The notes: generated by a model from the letters alone, not told the origin. 64,000 nucleotides of DNA from Ulota crispa (GCA_963920765.1 OY987243.1:7874001-7938000), one strand, 5' to 3'. Shown: positions 38,407 to 50,798, numbered from the stretch's first letter. Numbers and translations: made by a program.

Positions 38407-41400
38407 CTAAACGTCAAAGTACGGTTTCTTAACCAATTCATTGTCTTCCATACTAGGAGTTGCCTGAGCTAGAATTTTTTCCATCTCGTCAATCTCTTTA
38501 GGTGCGTCCTTCGTGAGCACCTGCAAACAGATAGTATGCGAACGATGACAACCATAATCAAAGTGACCATAAAATTTTCAGAGTACTGCCTAAAATAATA
38601 AAATTTTCGATCTCAGAGTGAAGCAAAGTCCTATAGCTTTCCAAGCCGAACGGAAGAGGAACTCAACCATTGCAAGGGCCAACTGGCATGCTTCCGGGAT
38701 GATATTTACCTCAAAACCTGTTGCTGTGATGAGAACCTCATCTTCTATCCTTATTCCAATGCCTCGATACCTGCAGGCGATAAACACTACAAGTTTTACG
38801 ACCGTGATTCCCAAAAATATGATTTGAGGCCTGAAATACAAAATAAGAAGACAAAGGTATAGACACTACCACTCATTCTACCGGTATTCAAGAGTTCAGT
38901 ATAAGTGCTTGAAGCAAGCTGCAGTACGAAAGAGACACTGTTGCCTAAATTCATAATCCGTCAATGTGAATTTTGATATGGACCATGGAAAATCTCACTT
39001 CTCAGGTATTTTCAGCTTCACAGGTATGTATAGCCCCGGTTCAATAGTTATCACCTACTCCAGCACATACCACAACCCCGCATAAGATTTCGTGGTCAAC
39101 AGCAGTTGAATTCATATTGTGCTCATGCTTCTGAAAGACAAGGGAAACCCTTTCAGTGTTGAACAGGAAAAAGAAGCTTGCAATCTTTGTTACTCACTAC
39201 ACCAGGCTGAAGGGGTCGATCTAGGCTGACAGTAGAGCAATCGTGTACATCCATCCCTAGGTAGTGCCCTACAAACAAGAAATTTTCGGTTTAGTACCCC
39301 TGCCTATTTTGAACATAGCCTATGTCAGATGCTGGAAATGTGAAGAGATATGATCAGAATCCTAATCGGAGAAATTACATTACCAATTTGGGTTTTATTG
39401 AAGCTGTAGAACTGGAATAGATCAAATGGGCCTTTCACTAGACCCAACTGCAATAGACCTTCCCAAAGCAACTCCACCTGCAGATGAAATAAGGTGAAGC
39501 AAGTGGTCAAGTTCCTTCTTAGTTCTCACTGTATGCACAATAAAATTCTCAAGAGCAGTCCTAATTCATATCCAGAGTTGCGGTTGATTGCACGATAATA
39601 CTTACAGAGCGGCTGTGTATTTGAGACAAGGTCACGCCAGGCCGGCACATCTTGAAACACTCCTTCATTACGTCCAGTACGATGTTGTAAACTTGTCTCT
39701 GAGCTTGACAGGATACATGCCTGTCAGTGACTATCCCAACGATTGTCAAATTGCAAGTTTTGTATTTGTTATCTCAATAAATATACCAGGCAAGTTCGCA
39801 TAAATAAGGAAGTCAAAATTTTACCTTGGCAGCAGTGAAATAGCCACAAGGAGGCCAAGTACGAGTCATGTCGCTAACATAACCATGGTATTCGCACCCC
39901 ACGTCCATAAGAACCAAAGCTTCGTTACTAATCTGGTTATTGCAATCCAAAAGAAAGCGTAATCAACATAGCGTCTACGATCCAATAACTGAGAATCTGA
40001 ATACCTGAGTGGTACTGTAGCTATCCGACGTCAAAAGCAGCAAGAACCTCCTTTGTAAGACAATGCAGAATTTCATCCTTTCAAAATCTCAACAACAGTT
40101 GAAATCGCATCAAGTCATCCATCATAGAGAATACGTTCGGTAACATTCAAAGTGCTTGAAATGTCACAATTACTCACAAAGCCCATCCCGAAATAACCTA
40201 TGCAACTGTTGCAAAAGCATAGGCCATAAAGAACTCACTATCTTATCATGTCGAGAGTAGTGGACAATGCTTCCATTCGCACCACCACCTATAACCGATG
40301 GGAACCTGTTGATCAAACAGAACTTTCATTTAAGATAAGTTCATATGAATGCATCGAAGTTATAAATCAAGAAGTGCCCATCTGTTCTAGCTTATATCAC
40401 AATATAAAACTATTTTATTTTGTTTGATCCATGTACTTTGAGCACAGAACTGAACAAAAAACTTACGCCATTTGTTGGGCTCCTCGACGTTTGCATTCAT
40501 ACTCCACAGTAGCTGCCAATAAGTGTTCGTGTTGCCAGGCTCTAGAAACTTGGATGCTCCGCTTCACCGCCTGTCTCCCAGATTAAAAAATCAGCTTTAC
40601 CTCCCCCCAAACAGACACCCCCATGCCTTGACTGGCTATTCAAACTTTATACCAAGCACATGACTTACCAAGCTGTCGTTCACAACCAATCAATGAGTAC
40701 CGAGTACAATGTATTATACTAAGTTCAGAGTTATCCCCAACATTCGTGAAGAGAAAACATCAGACAGTGAATGCATAATAATTGCAAAATGATAAAAGTT
40801 ATCCCCACTACAAAGGTTCTAGGTAGCCAACACGAATTAATGCACACTAATACGGTGCATGCGAAGTCTCTCGCTTTGTAATCACAATGGTCCATAATAT
40901 CATGTGGTCATAAAAAGATAAGCATCGAAATATGCTGACCTCGCAAGTGATGGATGCCGCTCGTCGCATAAGATTGAGCTCTGACGGCGACTTAACCCAA
41001 CGCATTTGATGAGAATACCGGTTCAAGCTCCGCACTTTACCCTCTTGCAATGCAGTTTGAAAAGCTGCTAGATCTGCCACCAAAGGAGTAAGCGATCCCA
41101 AATCGCAAAATATTGATTTAGCACGTCTTAGCATCTCTGGTAAAACCTGTTAAGCAAGCCAATGCCACCTTGCAAGTTATACTCGGTGCCACAAGAAAAT
41201 ACAGATAGAATATTACTCAAAAGCTCAACCTTGGTCCCCAAATATACCTTAGGAAGCCTTCGCAATGTATGAGTGGCAACAGCTCCAAACACATGACTGG
41301 CCTCCTCAGTTCCTGCTAATTTCCCTGCCCAGGTTTCCCTCTGTGCGAATGCTGTAATCAGATCGCAAAGTATGCCCAGATCAAGCTCCCTGCTTCAATG

Positions 41401-43080
41401 TCTATACCAGAACCCAAAAAAACCAATTATAATGCTATGCATAAATACACCTACAGCTTTATTGAGGAAATCCTCCTACCACAACATGTAGAAAAATAGA
41501 TAGAATCTCTATACTCTTAAAAAGAAGAATACTTACTTCAAGGTCACGGTGCGGCATAAACATGCACAACTCTGCATGATCATCAAGGACTGCAATTCCC
41601 TCAGGCTGCTGACATCCCGTATAATACAGATAGTCAGCATCTTGTCGAAACGGATACGGAACAACGTCGGTCATTTGTTTCACAGATGCAGCTGACAGAA
41701 TGACCATGCTCTCCGTCGGTAAACGGGATCGAAGAGCCATTCTTCTGTCCGCAAACTCTCGGAGACCGATGCCTGGAAAAAGCTCATCACCTGACAGCAC
41801 CTGCCACCATTGTGAACATTATCATTCTCCACTCCAATTGCAGCCAACAGTCAATAAGGAACATGGTTGTCTTCCTGGACATGACGACAATATGACAAAC
41901 ATGACGTCCAAGACATTGAGTAGACCATCTAGTAAAGTCAATTTTAAGTTTGACTTTTAAATGAAGCACTCAATATTTTTGATTTTGACATATTAACGTT
42001 TCATTTTGTTGCAGTATCTCAATTCAATAAACACTTATTAGATTCTAAATTTTGGGTCATATTTAAAATAAAATTTCAAATTATCTTAACTGTTGTTAAA
42101 TATGGTGTGATTAGACAAAAATGTCAGGCATACTTTATAGGACGTCAGACAGACAACAAGACTACCAGATTCCAAAATCTATCCGACAAGACAACTATGA
42201 TAATGAACGTTGATAAAACATACTGCGGTTTTTCAGCAAGGACACGTACCTCAGGATGTGACTCGGAGGTCGGCTGTCCCGCATCGTAGGGAGCCGTCCA
42301 CTGCTGAGAATATTTCCTTAAAGTTGCAAAATAGTGGCCCTTCTCTCCACCAATTACATGTGTCTGCAATCATGGATAATTTAGGTCAAAGACGTGATCA
42401 CTCTCTTTGCAAACTCTGCTCATTTTACACTCTGAATAAAGCCTGCATTGCATGATACCAAAGCAGATTTGTAATGTTCTATGAGAGACTCACTACCCGA
42501 CATAGAGGATGGATAGCTCGAGTGATTCCATTCTCACCCCTGATCCTCTTATGCTTCTAATCTATGTTATCATGGAATTCACAGATTGCTCCTTGACATT
42601 CTCAGGCTAATCTACGCATGCTTAAAGTTTGAGCAACCATGTAAGTCCTCTTAAGTGAAAAACGCTTAAGAGACTGAACTACAATCGTCCCTCTCGATTA
42701 TGAAAGGTTTGGGAAGCCCTAAGTATTCAAGATGGCATGCATGGATTGATCAAGCACTACAAGGAAACCTTGGTCAAATTTACAAAAAGTTGACACAGAT
42801 TGTGACCTAATCTACAATATACGGTAGATTAAGTCACAATCTTTGTCAACTTTTTATAAATTCGGTCATGATTTCCTTGTAGTGAAGGAAATGACTTTTA
42901 CAATGTTTATGCATTGAAAGGATTACTTCGCAATATTATGTGATGTTGTGAAATTAGGGTTGGAGTATAGTAAAAGTGTTCATCCCTTTGAGTCAAACCC
43001 TAAAACCCTCAACTCACCATAGCCACCGTTCTGCAACGTACTCTCCACGGCACGGGAACCAATCGCCTCCACGCAATCAT
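38407..43080 (-). CDS. ICP55: Mitochondrial-type Xaa-Pro aminopeptidase (aminopeptidase P, ICP55-like), 502 aa, 14 coding exons
   Basis: Exons on the minus strand: 43018-43080, 42250-42363, 41537-41800, 41248-41340, 40940-41146, 40467-40570, 40239-40305, 39825-39932, 39606-39698, 39384-39477, 39198-39268, 38999-39054, 38710-38770, 38407-38520; 1509 nt in total, phases all fit. ICP55 trims one residue from imported mitochondrial proteins after presequence removal. The aminopeptidase P N domain (with DVVPYPFRQDADYLYYTGCQ) is followed by the pita-bread metallopeptidase fold. Predicted metal ligands are Asp314, Asp325, His404, Glu431 and Glu454; catalytic His are 297 and 411. Their spacing matches E. 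coli PepP closely. The first exon encodes 21 residues with five Arg and no acidic residue, a good mitochondrial presequence. A longer frame in exon 1 from 43177 is out of phase with exon 2 and was rejected. Catalytic residues are complete, so the enzyme should be active. Confidence 0.95.
42755..42884. mobile_element. CACTA-type miniature element, copy 2, with AAG target duplication
   Basis: The ends are CACTACAAGGAAA and TTTCCTTGTAGTG. The flanking AAG at 42752-42754 and 42885-42887 is an exact 3-bp duplication, as expected for CACTA transposons. The interior is one long hairpin centred near 42820. It lies in the first intron of the ICP55-like gene (42364-43017). Confidence 0.85.
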
Positions 43081-43544
43081 TGTTGTGGGCAAACAAAAAA
43101 CTCGAGCCCACGCTGCCACTCACAGATCGTCGAATGTCCACAAAAATCCTCGAGAAACGCATTCGTCGCAGTTGCATACCTTCCACAAATTGGCTGGTGA
43201 TTTTGCAGAGCAGGAGACGATGATCAAGCTAACCAAGCCAAGCCAGTTCCTCAATTAACTTAACCTAAAAGGAAATCCAAAGCCTTTCACCGAGCCTCGC
43301 AATCGTCCCGACCTTATTAATCGCTTACGAACGACTGATGCTCCGATTCATTAGTGGGCGTTAGAGTTGGAACTTCTGCCGGAGGATAGAACACTTGAGC
43401 GGTACACTGAGCGGTACACTTGTCCTAACTAGAAAGAAAAATCATATAAGAAATTCAACGCCCCTACTTAGCTACATGCAAACCAATTTTCTTTTAATAA
43501 TTCGAGTTTAATAACAAGAGGAGAGGCTTAACAAGAGATTTTAA

Positions 43545-43978
43545 AGGGGAACTACAAATAGGGGCATGAAAACGTAAAATATTACAAATAGGGGTATAGT
43601 TTCAAAATAATTATAAATAAGGGCATGATTTCAAATATAAATATAATTTTTTATAATTTTTTTTGGTTTGGACATTAGTTGATTTAGATACATCACATTA
43701 AATGTTAGCTAACTTTCAAATTTTTTAAAAGTCTTCAAAAATTGTTGTTTCCTATAATAAAATTTCTTCATTTAGGCTTGATTTGGAGAGATCTTTAAGT
43801 TTATTGGGAGTTAGCTAACATTCAATGTGATGTGTCCAAGTCAACCAATGTCCAAATCAAAAAAAATTAGAAAATTTTACAATTTTTTTTGAAATCGTGC
43901 CCCTATTTATAATGATTTTGATACTGTGCCCCTATTTGTAATATTTTACGTTTTCATGCCTCTATTTGTAATTTCCCT
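43545..43978. mobile_element. Foldback element of the CAAATAGGGGCA type, exact 8-bp target duplication
   Basis: The ends are AGGGGAACTACAAAT and ATTTGTAATTTCCCT. Both sides carry the same 8 bp, GATTTTAA (43537-43544 and 43979-43986). The arms contain repeated CAAATAGGGGCA motifs in inverted orientation. 434 bp, no coding capacity. A sibling sits at 47694. The class is probably hAT or Mutator from the 8-bp duplication. Confidence 0.85.
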
Positions 43979-44091
43979 GATTTTAAAAAACTAAAAGATT
44001 CTCAAATTTTGACTTCAATACTTGGATTTGAATCACTCAAATTTACACAAACATGTCTCTCTTAATTTAATTGGCAATTGTCATTTATTTC

Positions 44092-44411
44092 AAGGGAAAG
44101 TTCCATGGATACCCCTAAAGTTTGCAATATTTGCATAGGTACCCTTGCATTTTCAGAAATTATACAAATACCCTTGGACCAAAAAAATTAGGTGTTTGTT
44201 TTGTTGTGTGAGCCACTTCCTCTTGTATGCGCATGTGGCTTCTTTTTTGTTTCATTACATTCCCTTTTTCAACATTGGTCATGAAGGAAACACAAGCCCA
44301 ACAAACAATTGCTTACAAATTATGGTCCAAGAATATTTGTGTAATTTCTGAAAAAGCAGGGATATCTATGTAAATATTACAAACTTCAAGGGTATCCATG
44401 AAATTTACCCT
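44092..44411. mobile_element. Foldback element with GGATACCC subterminal motifs
   Basis: The left arm (AAGGGAAAGTTCCATGGATA, then TTTGCAATATTTGCATAGGTACCC and TTTTCAGAAATTATACAAAT) is mirrored by the right arm with few mismatches. The whole is about 320 bp and non-coding. No clear target duplication was found; the exact ends are uncertain by a few bases. Confidence 0.65.
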
Positions 44412-46600
44412 TTTTTTTTAACCTTAACCAAAGTGATTCCAAAAATAAAAAAAATTCTCAAAACTCAACTTGAATATGTGAACTTGAATCACTCAAACTT
44501 AAACGAGCATGTCTCTCTTAACTTAATAGGCAACTGTCATTGATGTTAAATAGCTTAAAAGACGTTGAATTACAATCAATTGGTATGAAGAATTGTAAGA
44601 TGAACAACATTAAAGTTGATAAAGCATGTTTAACAAGTAACATGTGATTCTGCCTAAAGAGCTTTGGTACTTTGATTTTAGCATCTAAAATCTTAAATGT
44701 GAAATGACATTTTGGCAAGCTTAAGAAAGGTTGATTACCATTTAAGACAAATGCAAAATGCATTGGTGTTTTTACTAAAACATGTTTATGATAAATTATC
44801 TAACAACACAAACAAAGAGAAATTTTACATATGAGCAACTAAATCCATTGTTTCAATGGTCAAATTTACTTAATAATAAATTCAATTTCATGAAAATGTA
44901 ACATTATCACAAATACAATGTTTTACTTGATTACATGAAAGTCATAATATAGTAATCTCTACAATTTCCCATTTCTATGAAAATGATATGCAGTACAAAA
45001 TTTGAATCCAATCCTTGCTCATCTATTCAAATAAAGTTGTGTTCCATATGAATCAAAGAACCCATTTTTATCTAGAAATTTAGATGTTCCTTTACAAAAT
45101 AATAAATGAAAAAAGAGCTTTAATTGCTTCTCAAAAAGCTTCTATCAACTCAAAATTGTTGGGAAGAAACTTATTTATGTTTCCAAATGGTACTAGTATT
45201 GAAAAAACTTCTCTAAATCTTTCCTATTGGTTCATGTGAGTGACAATGTTTGGATCTTATTTAGTTATGCTCAATGAAAGATTTAAATAAGGACAATGTT
45301 AATTCTATATTATCCTTGTGTTTTTTAAAGTGTCATGTTTTTTCTTATGCTAAATGAATAATTGCCCTTTGTACTCAAATGGGCTTTGATAGAGATATGT
45401 GGTGAAAATGCTACTCAAAACACATTACTTCCAAATTTAGAATAATTATTGTTAATTTATAATAGATTAGGATTGTATAAGTTGTATCTATAGGTCAAGC
45501 AATTTAAATTATGAGCATGGTTAAGCATAGTTAAGCAATAGCTAAATATGGTTAAGCATGGTTATTATGAAATTGAGAGCTCAAGTCTTGAATTCGAGAG
45601 CCCAAGTGAATGACTAATGTGTCCATAGGACATGGGTCATACTAGTAAGGACATAACAAGTGGTTTGGACGTGCTTTAGATGTTTGTCCAGCAAAAATCA
45701 ATTTTTGATAAGGTGGAGGACACTTAATTTTGACTTGGTTGCAAAACTAGCCCTACCAAATTCTTCCGTAAAAAAACACCTTCTATAAATGAAAATCTAA
45801 TATATATTTTGAAAAGACTTACTATCTCCTGAAAATGGCCAACCACTTGATTAGGAGAATTTTAAAAAATTAACTAAGAAGAACCACATGACTATTTAAA
45901 AAAAATACTCACCCCTCTCCAATGCCGTTGATCTCCAATTAAACAAGTAAACTAATGCCGTTGATCTCCAATTAAACAAGTAAACTAATGCCGTTGATTG
46001 TCATCATGAGGAACAATCTTGGCCATTGATGCTTTGGGATATAGAATACAAATATAAATATAAATATGAAATACATATGCAGAAATATGGATATAATAAA
46101 CAGATTTCAAATATCCCATATTGTTTGTAAGCCAAACTGATGTCATACAAATACGAATATGGGGTGGGTGTGTGGCTATTCCAATAACTCCTCTTGTTTT
46201 TTGAATCAATGACAAAGTGACATAGGTATCTCTTTGATTTTTTTTGGAAAAGTTTAACCACCAATGACCAAATGACATGTACATTCCATCAATTTTTCAT
46301 GTATGATTTTTAATAGAAGCAAAAACTGTGACTATCCACTCTAAAAATAGGTGTAAAATTATAATCATCACATAAGAGCAAATAGGATTTATTCACACAA
46401 TATTTAAACAATACATACAATAGAAATTTTGAAATCTCTTTTATAGTTGCCTTCAGAAAAACTCCACAAAAGAAACAATTTAGTTACATCTTAGGTATAG
46501 TTACCATTATATTCTAAAACAACATGCCACGTGGTACTTAGAAGTTTTGACATAAATTAGGATTTGTACGTTACATTAAGACAACCATGTGTCCATGTCC
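44412..46600. other. AT-rich intergenic DNA with a 33-bp tandem repeat
   Basis: No gene is supported. A 33-bp unit starting ATGCCGTTGATCTCCAATTA is repeated about 2.3 times at roughly 45922-45999. The rest is AT-rich without recognised structure. Confidence 0.5.
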
Positions 46601-46667
46601 ATGATTGCCATTACCTCTTCCTTGGAGGCCAAGCAACGTAGTCTTGAGGGTGGGCACAAGACTAGGG

Positions 46668-46674
46668 TATAAAA
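46668..46674 (+). promoter_or_regulatory. TATA box of the former histone H3.3 gene
   Basis: TATAAAA, followed by a pyrimidine-rich stretch typical of a plant 5' UTR start. A 5' UTR exon ends near 46819 (AAG then GTGCGT), and the 5' UTR intron runs to the acceptor just before the ATG at 47217. A leader intron is usual for plant H3.3 genes. Confidence 0.6.
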
Positions 46675-47216
46675 GGATAACCTCTTTCACGCTTTCTCTT
46701 CACTTTCACTTTCCATTTTTTTCTCAGATTTTACAAAGTTTTCAAGAGTTGTGCTTTCTTCCGAACAAGTTTTTGCTATATTTTTCATTTGCTTTCAACA
46801 TCTTGAATTTGTTACAAAGGTGCGTATCATTTCTCATCATTTCATAGCATTGATATTTACTGGCTTTCTCAAAATAATTTATAATCATTTACTTCTCAAC
46901 TGCAGTCATGTAAAGCTTTTGCATACATCCATATGTCACGCAATTTTTGTGAACTTTTTGTGGATGCCTGTTGTAGTATTTAACTTACTTGCAGAGTTTG
47001 TGTGAGTTGCATCTGTTTTTTTTAATGTGCCTTGAGCATATATGGTTACTTATATTTTACATTTGCATTTTTTTTGCAACAAACTCTAATAATGCTGTTT
47101 ATGTGAAAATAGTTGGTCTTTGTCTCTTTGTAATATGTGCTTGATGTACAAGAGTACAGTTCTTTCATTTGTGTCTTGGAATTGTCACATCATTTTTCTT
47201 TATTGCTGTCCATAGA

Positions 47217-48739
47217 ATGGCTCATACCAAGCAAACTGCTTGAAAGTCAACTGGAGGAAAGGCTCCAAGAAAGAAATTGGCCACCAAGGTTAAGATTATT
47301 GTCTACTTCATTGTTTCTCAAAAATGGTTGTTGTGATACTTTGTGCATGAAATCAAGTGCATCAAGTGAATATCATAGAATATTGTTTTAGGAGATTTTT
47401 TAGTTTTCGGATGTTGATGTTAGTACTTTGTTCTCTATTGATAGGCTGCCAAGAAGTCTGCTCCCACCACTAGAGGAGTCAAGAAACCTCATCGGTATCG
47501 CCTGGGAATAGTTGCACTTTGGTGAGTTCTTTTGCTAAGCTTACTCTTCTCATGAACCTCACGTCTAGTGAAGCACAGCAATATTAAAGTGTTCCATATT
47601 TAAGTAACTGACAACCACTTTTACACCTTGCAAGCCACGGTTTAGGAACTCATCTCATGTGAAAAGGGTGGGTAAACAAAAGCATTAAAAGATAGGGGAA
47701 ATTAAAAATAGGGGCACAAATGTGGAAAATAATACAGATAGGAGCACAATTTCAAAATAATTTCAAAAAATATTTATAAATTATTGTAAAATATTGGTTT
47801 GGACATTGGTTGATGTAGACATATCACATGAAATGTTACCTAACCTCCAAAAAACTGAAAGGCCTCTCAAAATCAAGCCTGCATAAGGAAACTTTAGTAA
47901 AGAGGTCTCAAAATTGTGCCCCTAGTTGTAATTGTTTTGAAACTATGCCCCTATTTGGAATATTTTTCATTTTTGTGCCCCTATTTGTAATTTTCCTAAA
48001 AGATCGAAATCAGTTTCCATCCATGATGTTTGACAAACAGAACTCAATATTTGTGTAAGGATGATATCAATGACAATGTCAAGGTCATAGTACCTAAAAT
48101 CAATGGAGTTTGGAGTTGTTAATTAAAATTCACAAATCGCTTTGAGCTTGTAAATCAATCTCAAAATTGGATAATCTTCAAACTGGTTGATCCCTAATTG
48201 ATCACTAATTGTATAATTACTTGACTTTCTTCTAAGACTCACTGGATTGATGTGCAATGAGATCCACAAGTATTAGAAGAGCACTGAATTGTTGATTTGA
48301 AAGCTGCAATTCTAGCATTTGGTCTGTGAAATCGCTCAAGATTTTAAGGTAGCGTCTTTCTTGAACCAATATTAGAATTTAATGATTAAGATCATGCAAA
48401 ACAACTCTGCTTCTATTTGTTAACTTTGGTTGCAGTTTTGGAATGTAATGTTTGTAATTGCTTTACTTTGTTTTGAAGATGTGTTAGCTTGTAATGCTTT
48501 GCAGTGACTACTTTGAAATTGGAGGGTTTTTATATTCTAACATAAGAGTTGTTTACAAATACTTGTAGATTGATTTGCGCTTTCAAAGCCATGCCATCCT
48601 TGCTCTTCAAGAAGCTGCAGAAGCATACTTTGTGGGGCTCTTTGAGGACACCAACTTGTGTGCCATCCATGCCGAGAGGGTGACCATCATGCCTAAGGAT
48701 ATTCAGCTTGCCAGAAGGATCATAGGAGAGAGAGCTTAG
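47217..48739 (+). pseudogene. Histone H3.3 pseudogene with preserved intron structure
   Basis: Exon remnants 47217-47288, 47445-47521, 48258-48348 and 48569-48739 together give exactly the 136 codons plus stop of histone H3. Thr31, Tyr41, His87 and Leu90 mark the replacement variant H3.3. It is dead: the codon for Arg8 is TGA, exon 3 has three more stops (two TAG, one TGA), and the exon 3 acceptor reads AA instead of AG. Several Arg codons have become His or Cys. Nearly all changes are C-to-T or G-to-A. It is not a processed copy because introns, leader and TATA box remain. A foldback transposon sits in the intron after exon 2. Confidence 0.93.
47694..47997. mobile_element. Foldback element of the CAAATAGGGGCA type, inside the H3.3 pseudogene intron
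   Basis: The ends are AGGGGAAATTAAAAATAGGG and CTATTTGTAATTTTCCT. The flanking AAAAGAT occurs on both sides (47687-47693 and 47998-48004). It is the same family as 43545-43978, sharing the GTGCCCCTATTTGTAAT motif. It lies between exons 2 and 3 of the H3.3 pseudogene. Confidence 0.8.
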
Positions 48740-49440
48740 GTTTTAACCTTTTAACACCTTAAAGCTACTTTTGCTACACACTCCCTCTTTAGGAACTTTG
48801 TGATGGAAAACCATAAGTGGCATGCATTGTATGTGATTGCAATGCTCGAAATAGCTGTTCTTTAATAAAGTTTGTACTTTGACTTGGTCACTTTGTAGTT
48901 CTTCCAATTTTATCTTTGAATTTACTTCAATTCTATAAATCTATTCAACATTGCAGTACCAATTGGTATAGGTTATTGTTTAGTTTAAATACCTCTTAGG
49001 AGCAAAAACATGTTTCCATTTGGTTTCCTCATTGTTCATTACCGCACACTACTTTGGACAACAATCAAACAAAAACCACCCATATGAGCCATCACTGACA
49101 AACTCCAACTTTGGACAACAAATCTCTACATATCAATATAACTCATTAATCTCAACTTGGACTAAGACCAAGCACAACAACACTGACTTAGATCATCACC
49201 ATTCACACTAAACAAACTTAATTTCCAAAATACAACTCATCTAATTCCTTCACAAAACACCAATTTAGCACTAACATTCACAACCAAAACTTATCTAAGT
49301 CTACACACAGAGATTGTACATACACACTGTCCCATTTAACAAACCAATCTATGTTAATTATGAATCATAAGCACAAAACAAACAATCAACTTGGTGGCTA
49401 GATACATGGCTTTGATTGTCTTCCAAATTGAGAAAGGTGG
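48740..49440. other. Intergenic DNA downstream of the H3.3 pseudogene
   Basis: Probably the old 3' UTR, followed by AT-rich sequence. No gene or repeat structure is seen. Confidence 0.5.
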
Positions 49441-49785
49441 CTTTTAATTGGAATTGATGTATGCACACCAAGGTTGATATTGCACACCTCTGAGGGTAAG
49501 TTTCATATTTCTACCATCATAAAGCTAAATTTGAGAATTTTGAATTCACATTTGGACTAAGAGACCATGATTTAGTCTAGAACCGTAAAAAAAAGTTGCA
49601 ATTCAACTACACCCAATGAAGAAGCTTACCTTTTTTTACAAACAAAAGCAAAAGTAACACTTTTTCCCTTAGCTAAACTTTTTCAGTGGGTGTAGTTGAA
49701 TTGCAATTTTTTTTATGGTTCTAGATTAAATCATGATCTCTAAGTCCAAATTTGATTTCAAAATTTTCAAATTCAGCTTTATGAT

Positions 49786-50110
49786 CATTACAAGGGATTT
49801 GGACCCCCAATGAGGCCCCTTCCCCCAAATCCATGGGATTTCTGGGAACACCTTCCACATGGGCAGTGTGCCGCAGGTTAGGCTGGCATTACGTTGACCA
49901 TGTTAGCTTGTATTATTTTATTATTTTATTATTTTTTGAATTAAAAATTTAAAACAAAAATAAAATTAAAAAAAATCTTATTTTTTTCTAAGACCTTTTT
50001 ATTTTATTTTATTTTTTAATTATTTTTTTTGACAACCAACAAGGCTGGTTCCCAACATTGGGAACAAAAAAACTAACAACCCCTTTGGGGGTCCAAATCC
50101 CCTTGTAATG
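49786..50110. mobile_element. Nested inverted-repeat element (CATTACAAGGG ends)
   Basis: The ends are CATTACAAGGGATTTGGACC and, in reverse, CATTACAAGGGGATTTGGAC, both continuing into CCCC. It interrupts the right arm of foldback copy 2 between sequence that is contiguous in copies 1 and 3, so it is the younger insertion. No clear target duplication was seen. The interior is AT-rich and non-coding. Confidence 0.75.
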
Positions 50111-50137
50111 GGTAGAAATCTAAAACTTACCAAGGAG

Positions 50138-50785
50138 GGTGTGCATATATCAACCCTTGGTGTGCATATATCAACCCTCGGTGTGCATATATCAACCCCC
50201 GGTGTGCATATATCAACCCCCAGTGTGCATATATCAACCCCCGGTGTGCATATATCAACCCCCGGTGTGCACATATCAACCCCCGGTGTGCACATATCAA
50301 CCCCTCGGTGTGCATATATCAACCCCGGTGTGCATATATCAACCCCGGTGTGCATATATCAACCCCGGTGTGCATATATCAACCCCGGTGTGCATATATC
50401 AACCCCGGTGTGCATATATCAACCCCGGTGTGCATATATCAACCCCGGTGTGCATATATCAACCCCGGTGTGCATATATCAACCCCGGTGTGCATATATC
50501 AACCCCGGTGTGCATATATCAACCCCGGTGTGCATATATCAACCCCGGTGTGCATATATCAACCCCGGTGTGCATATATCAACCCCGGTGTGCATATATC
50601 AACCCCGGTGTGCATATATCAACCCCGGTGTGCATATATCAACCCCCAGTGTGCATATATCAACCCCCGGTGTGCATATATCAACCCCCGGTGTGCATAT
50701 ATCAACCTTGATGTGCATATATCAACCCCGGTATGCATATATCAACCTTGGTGTGCATATATCAACCCCAGTGTGCATATATCAA
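50138..50785 (+). repeat. 20/21-bp minisatellite, about 32 units
   Basis: The unit is TGTGCATATATCAACCCCGG. The central block (about 50309-50640) is about 16 consecutive identical 20-bp copies. The edges carry 21-bp variants with an extra C and other changes. The open frames it creates on both strands (VHISTPG and CIYQPR repeats) follow from the unit composition and are not genes. Confidence 0.97.
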
Positions 50786-50798
50786 TTCCCTTTTTAAT

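Larger units (their letters stand above)
49449..50790. mobile_element. Foldback element, copy 2, with a giant subterminal minisatellite and a nested insertion
   Basis: The left end reads TGGAATTGAT (one change from GGGAATTGAT) and the right end ATATCAATTCCC. The flanks CTTTTAAT (49441-49448) and TTTTTAAT (50791-50798) agree at 7 of 8. The arms match copies 1 and 3. The right subterminal region has expanded to about 32 copies of the family motif (50138-50780). A second inverted-repeat element is nested at 49786-50110. Confidence 0.8.

Noticed and set aside
43018..43177. ICP55 start at ATG 43177
   Set aside because: That frame ends in phase 1 while exon 2 needs phase 0; joining would give an early stop. 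ATG 43080 fits and gives a presequence-like N-terminus.
50138..50785. CRISPR-like regular repeats
   Set aside because: Units are directly adjacent with no unique spacers, and the context is a plant nuclear transposon.
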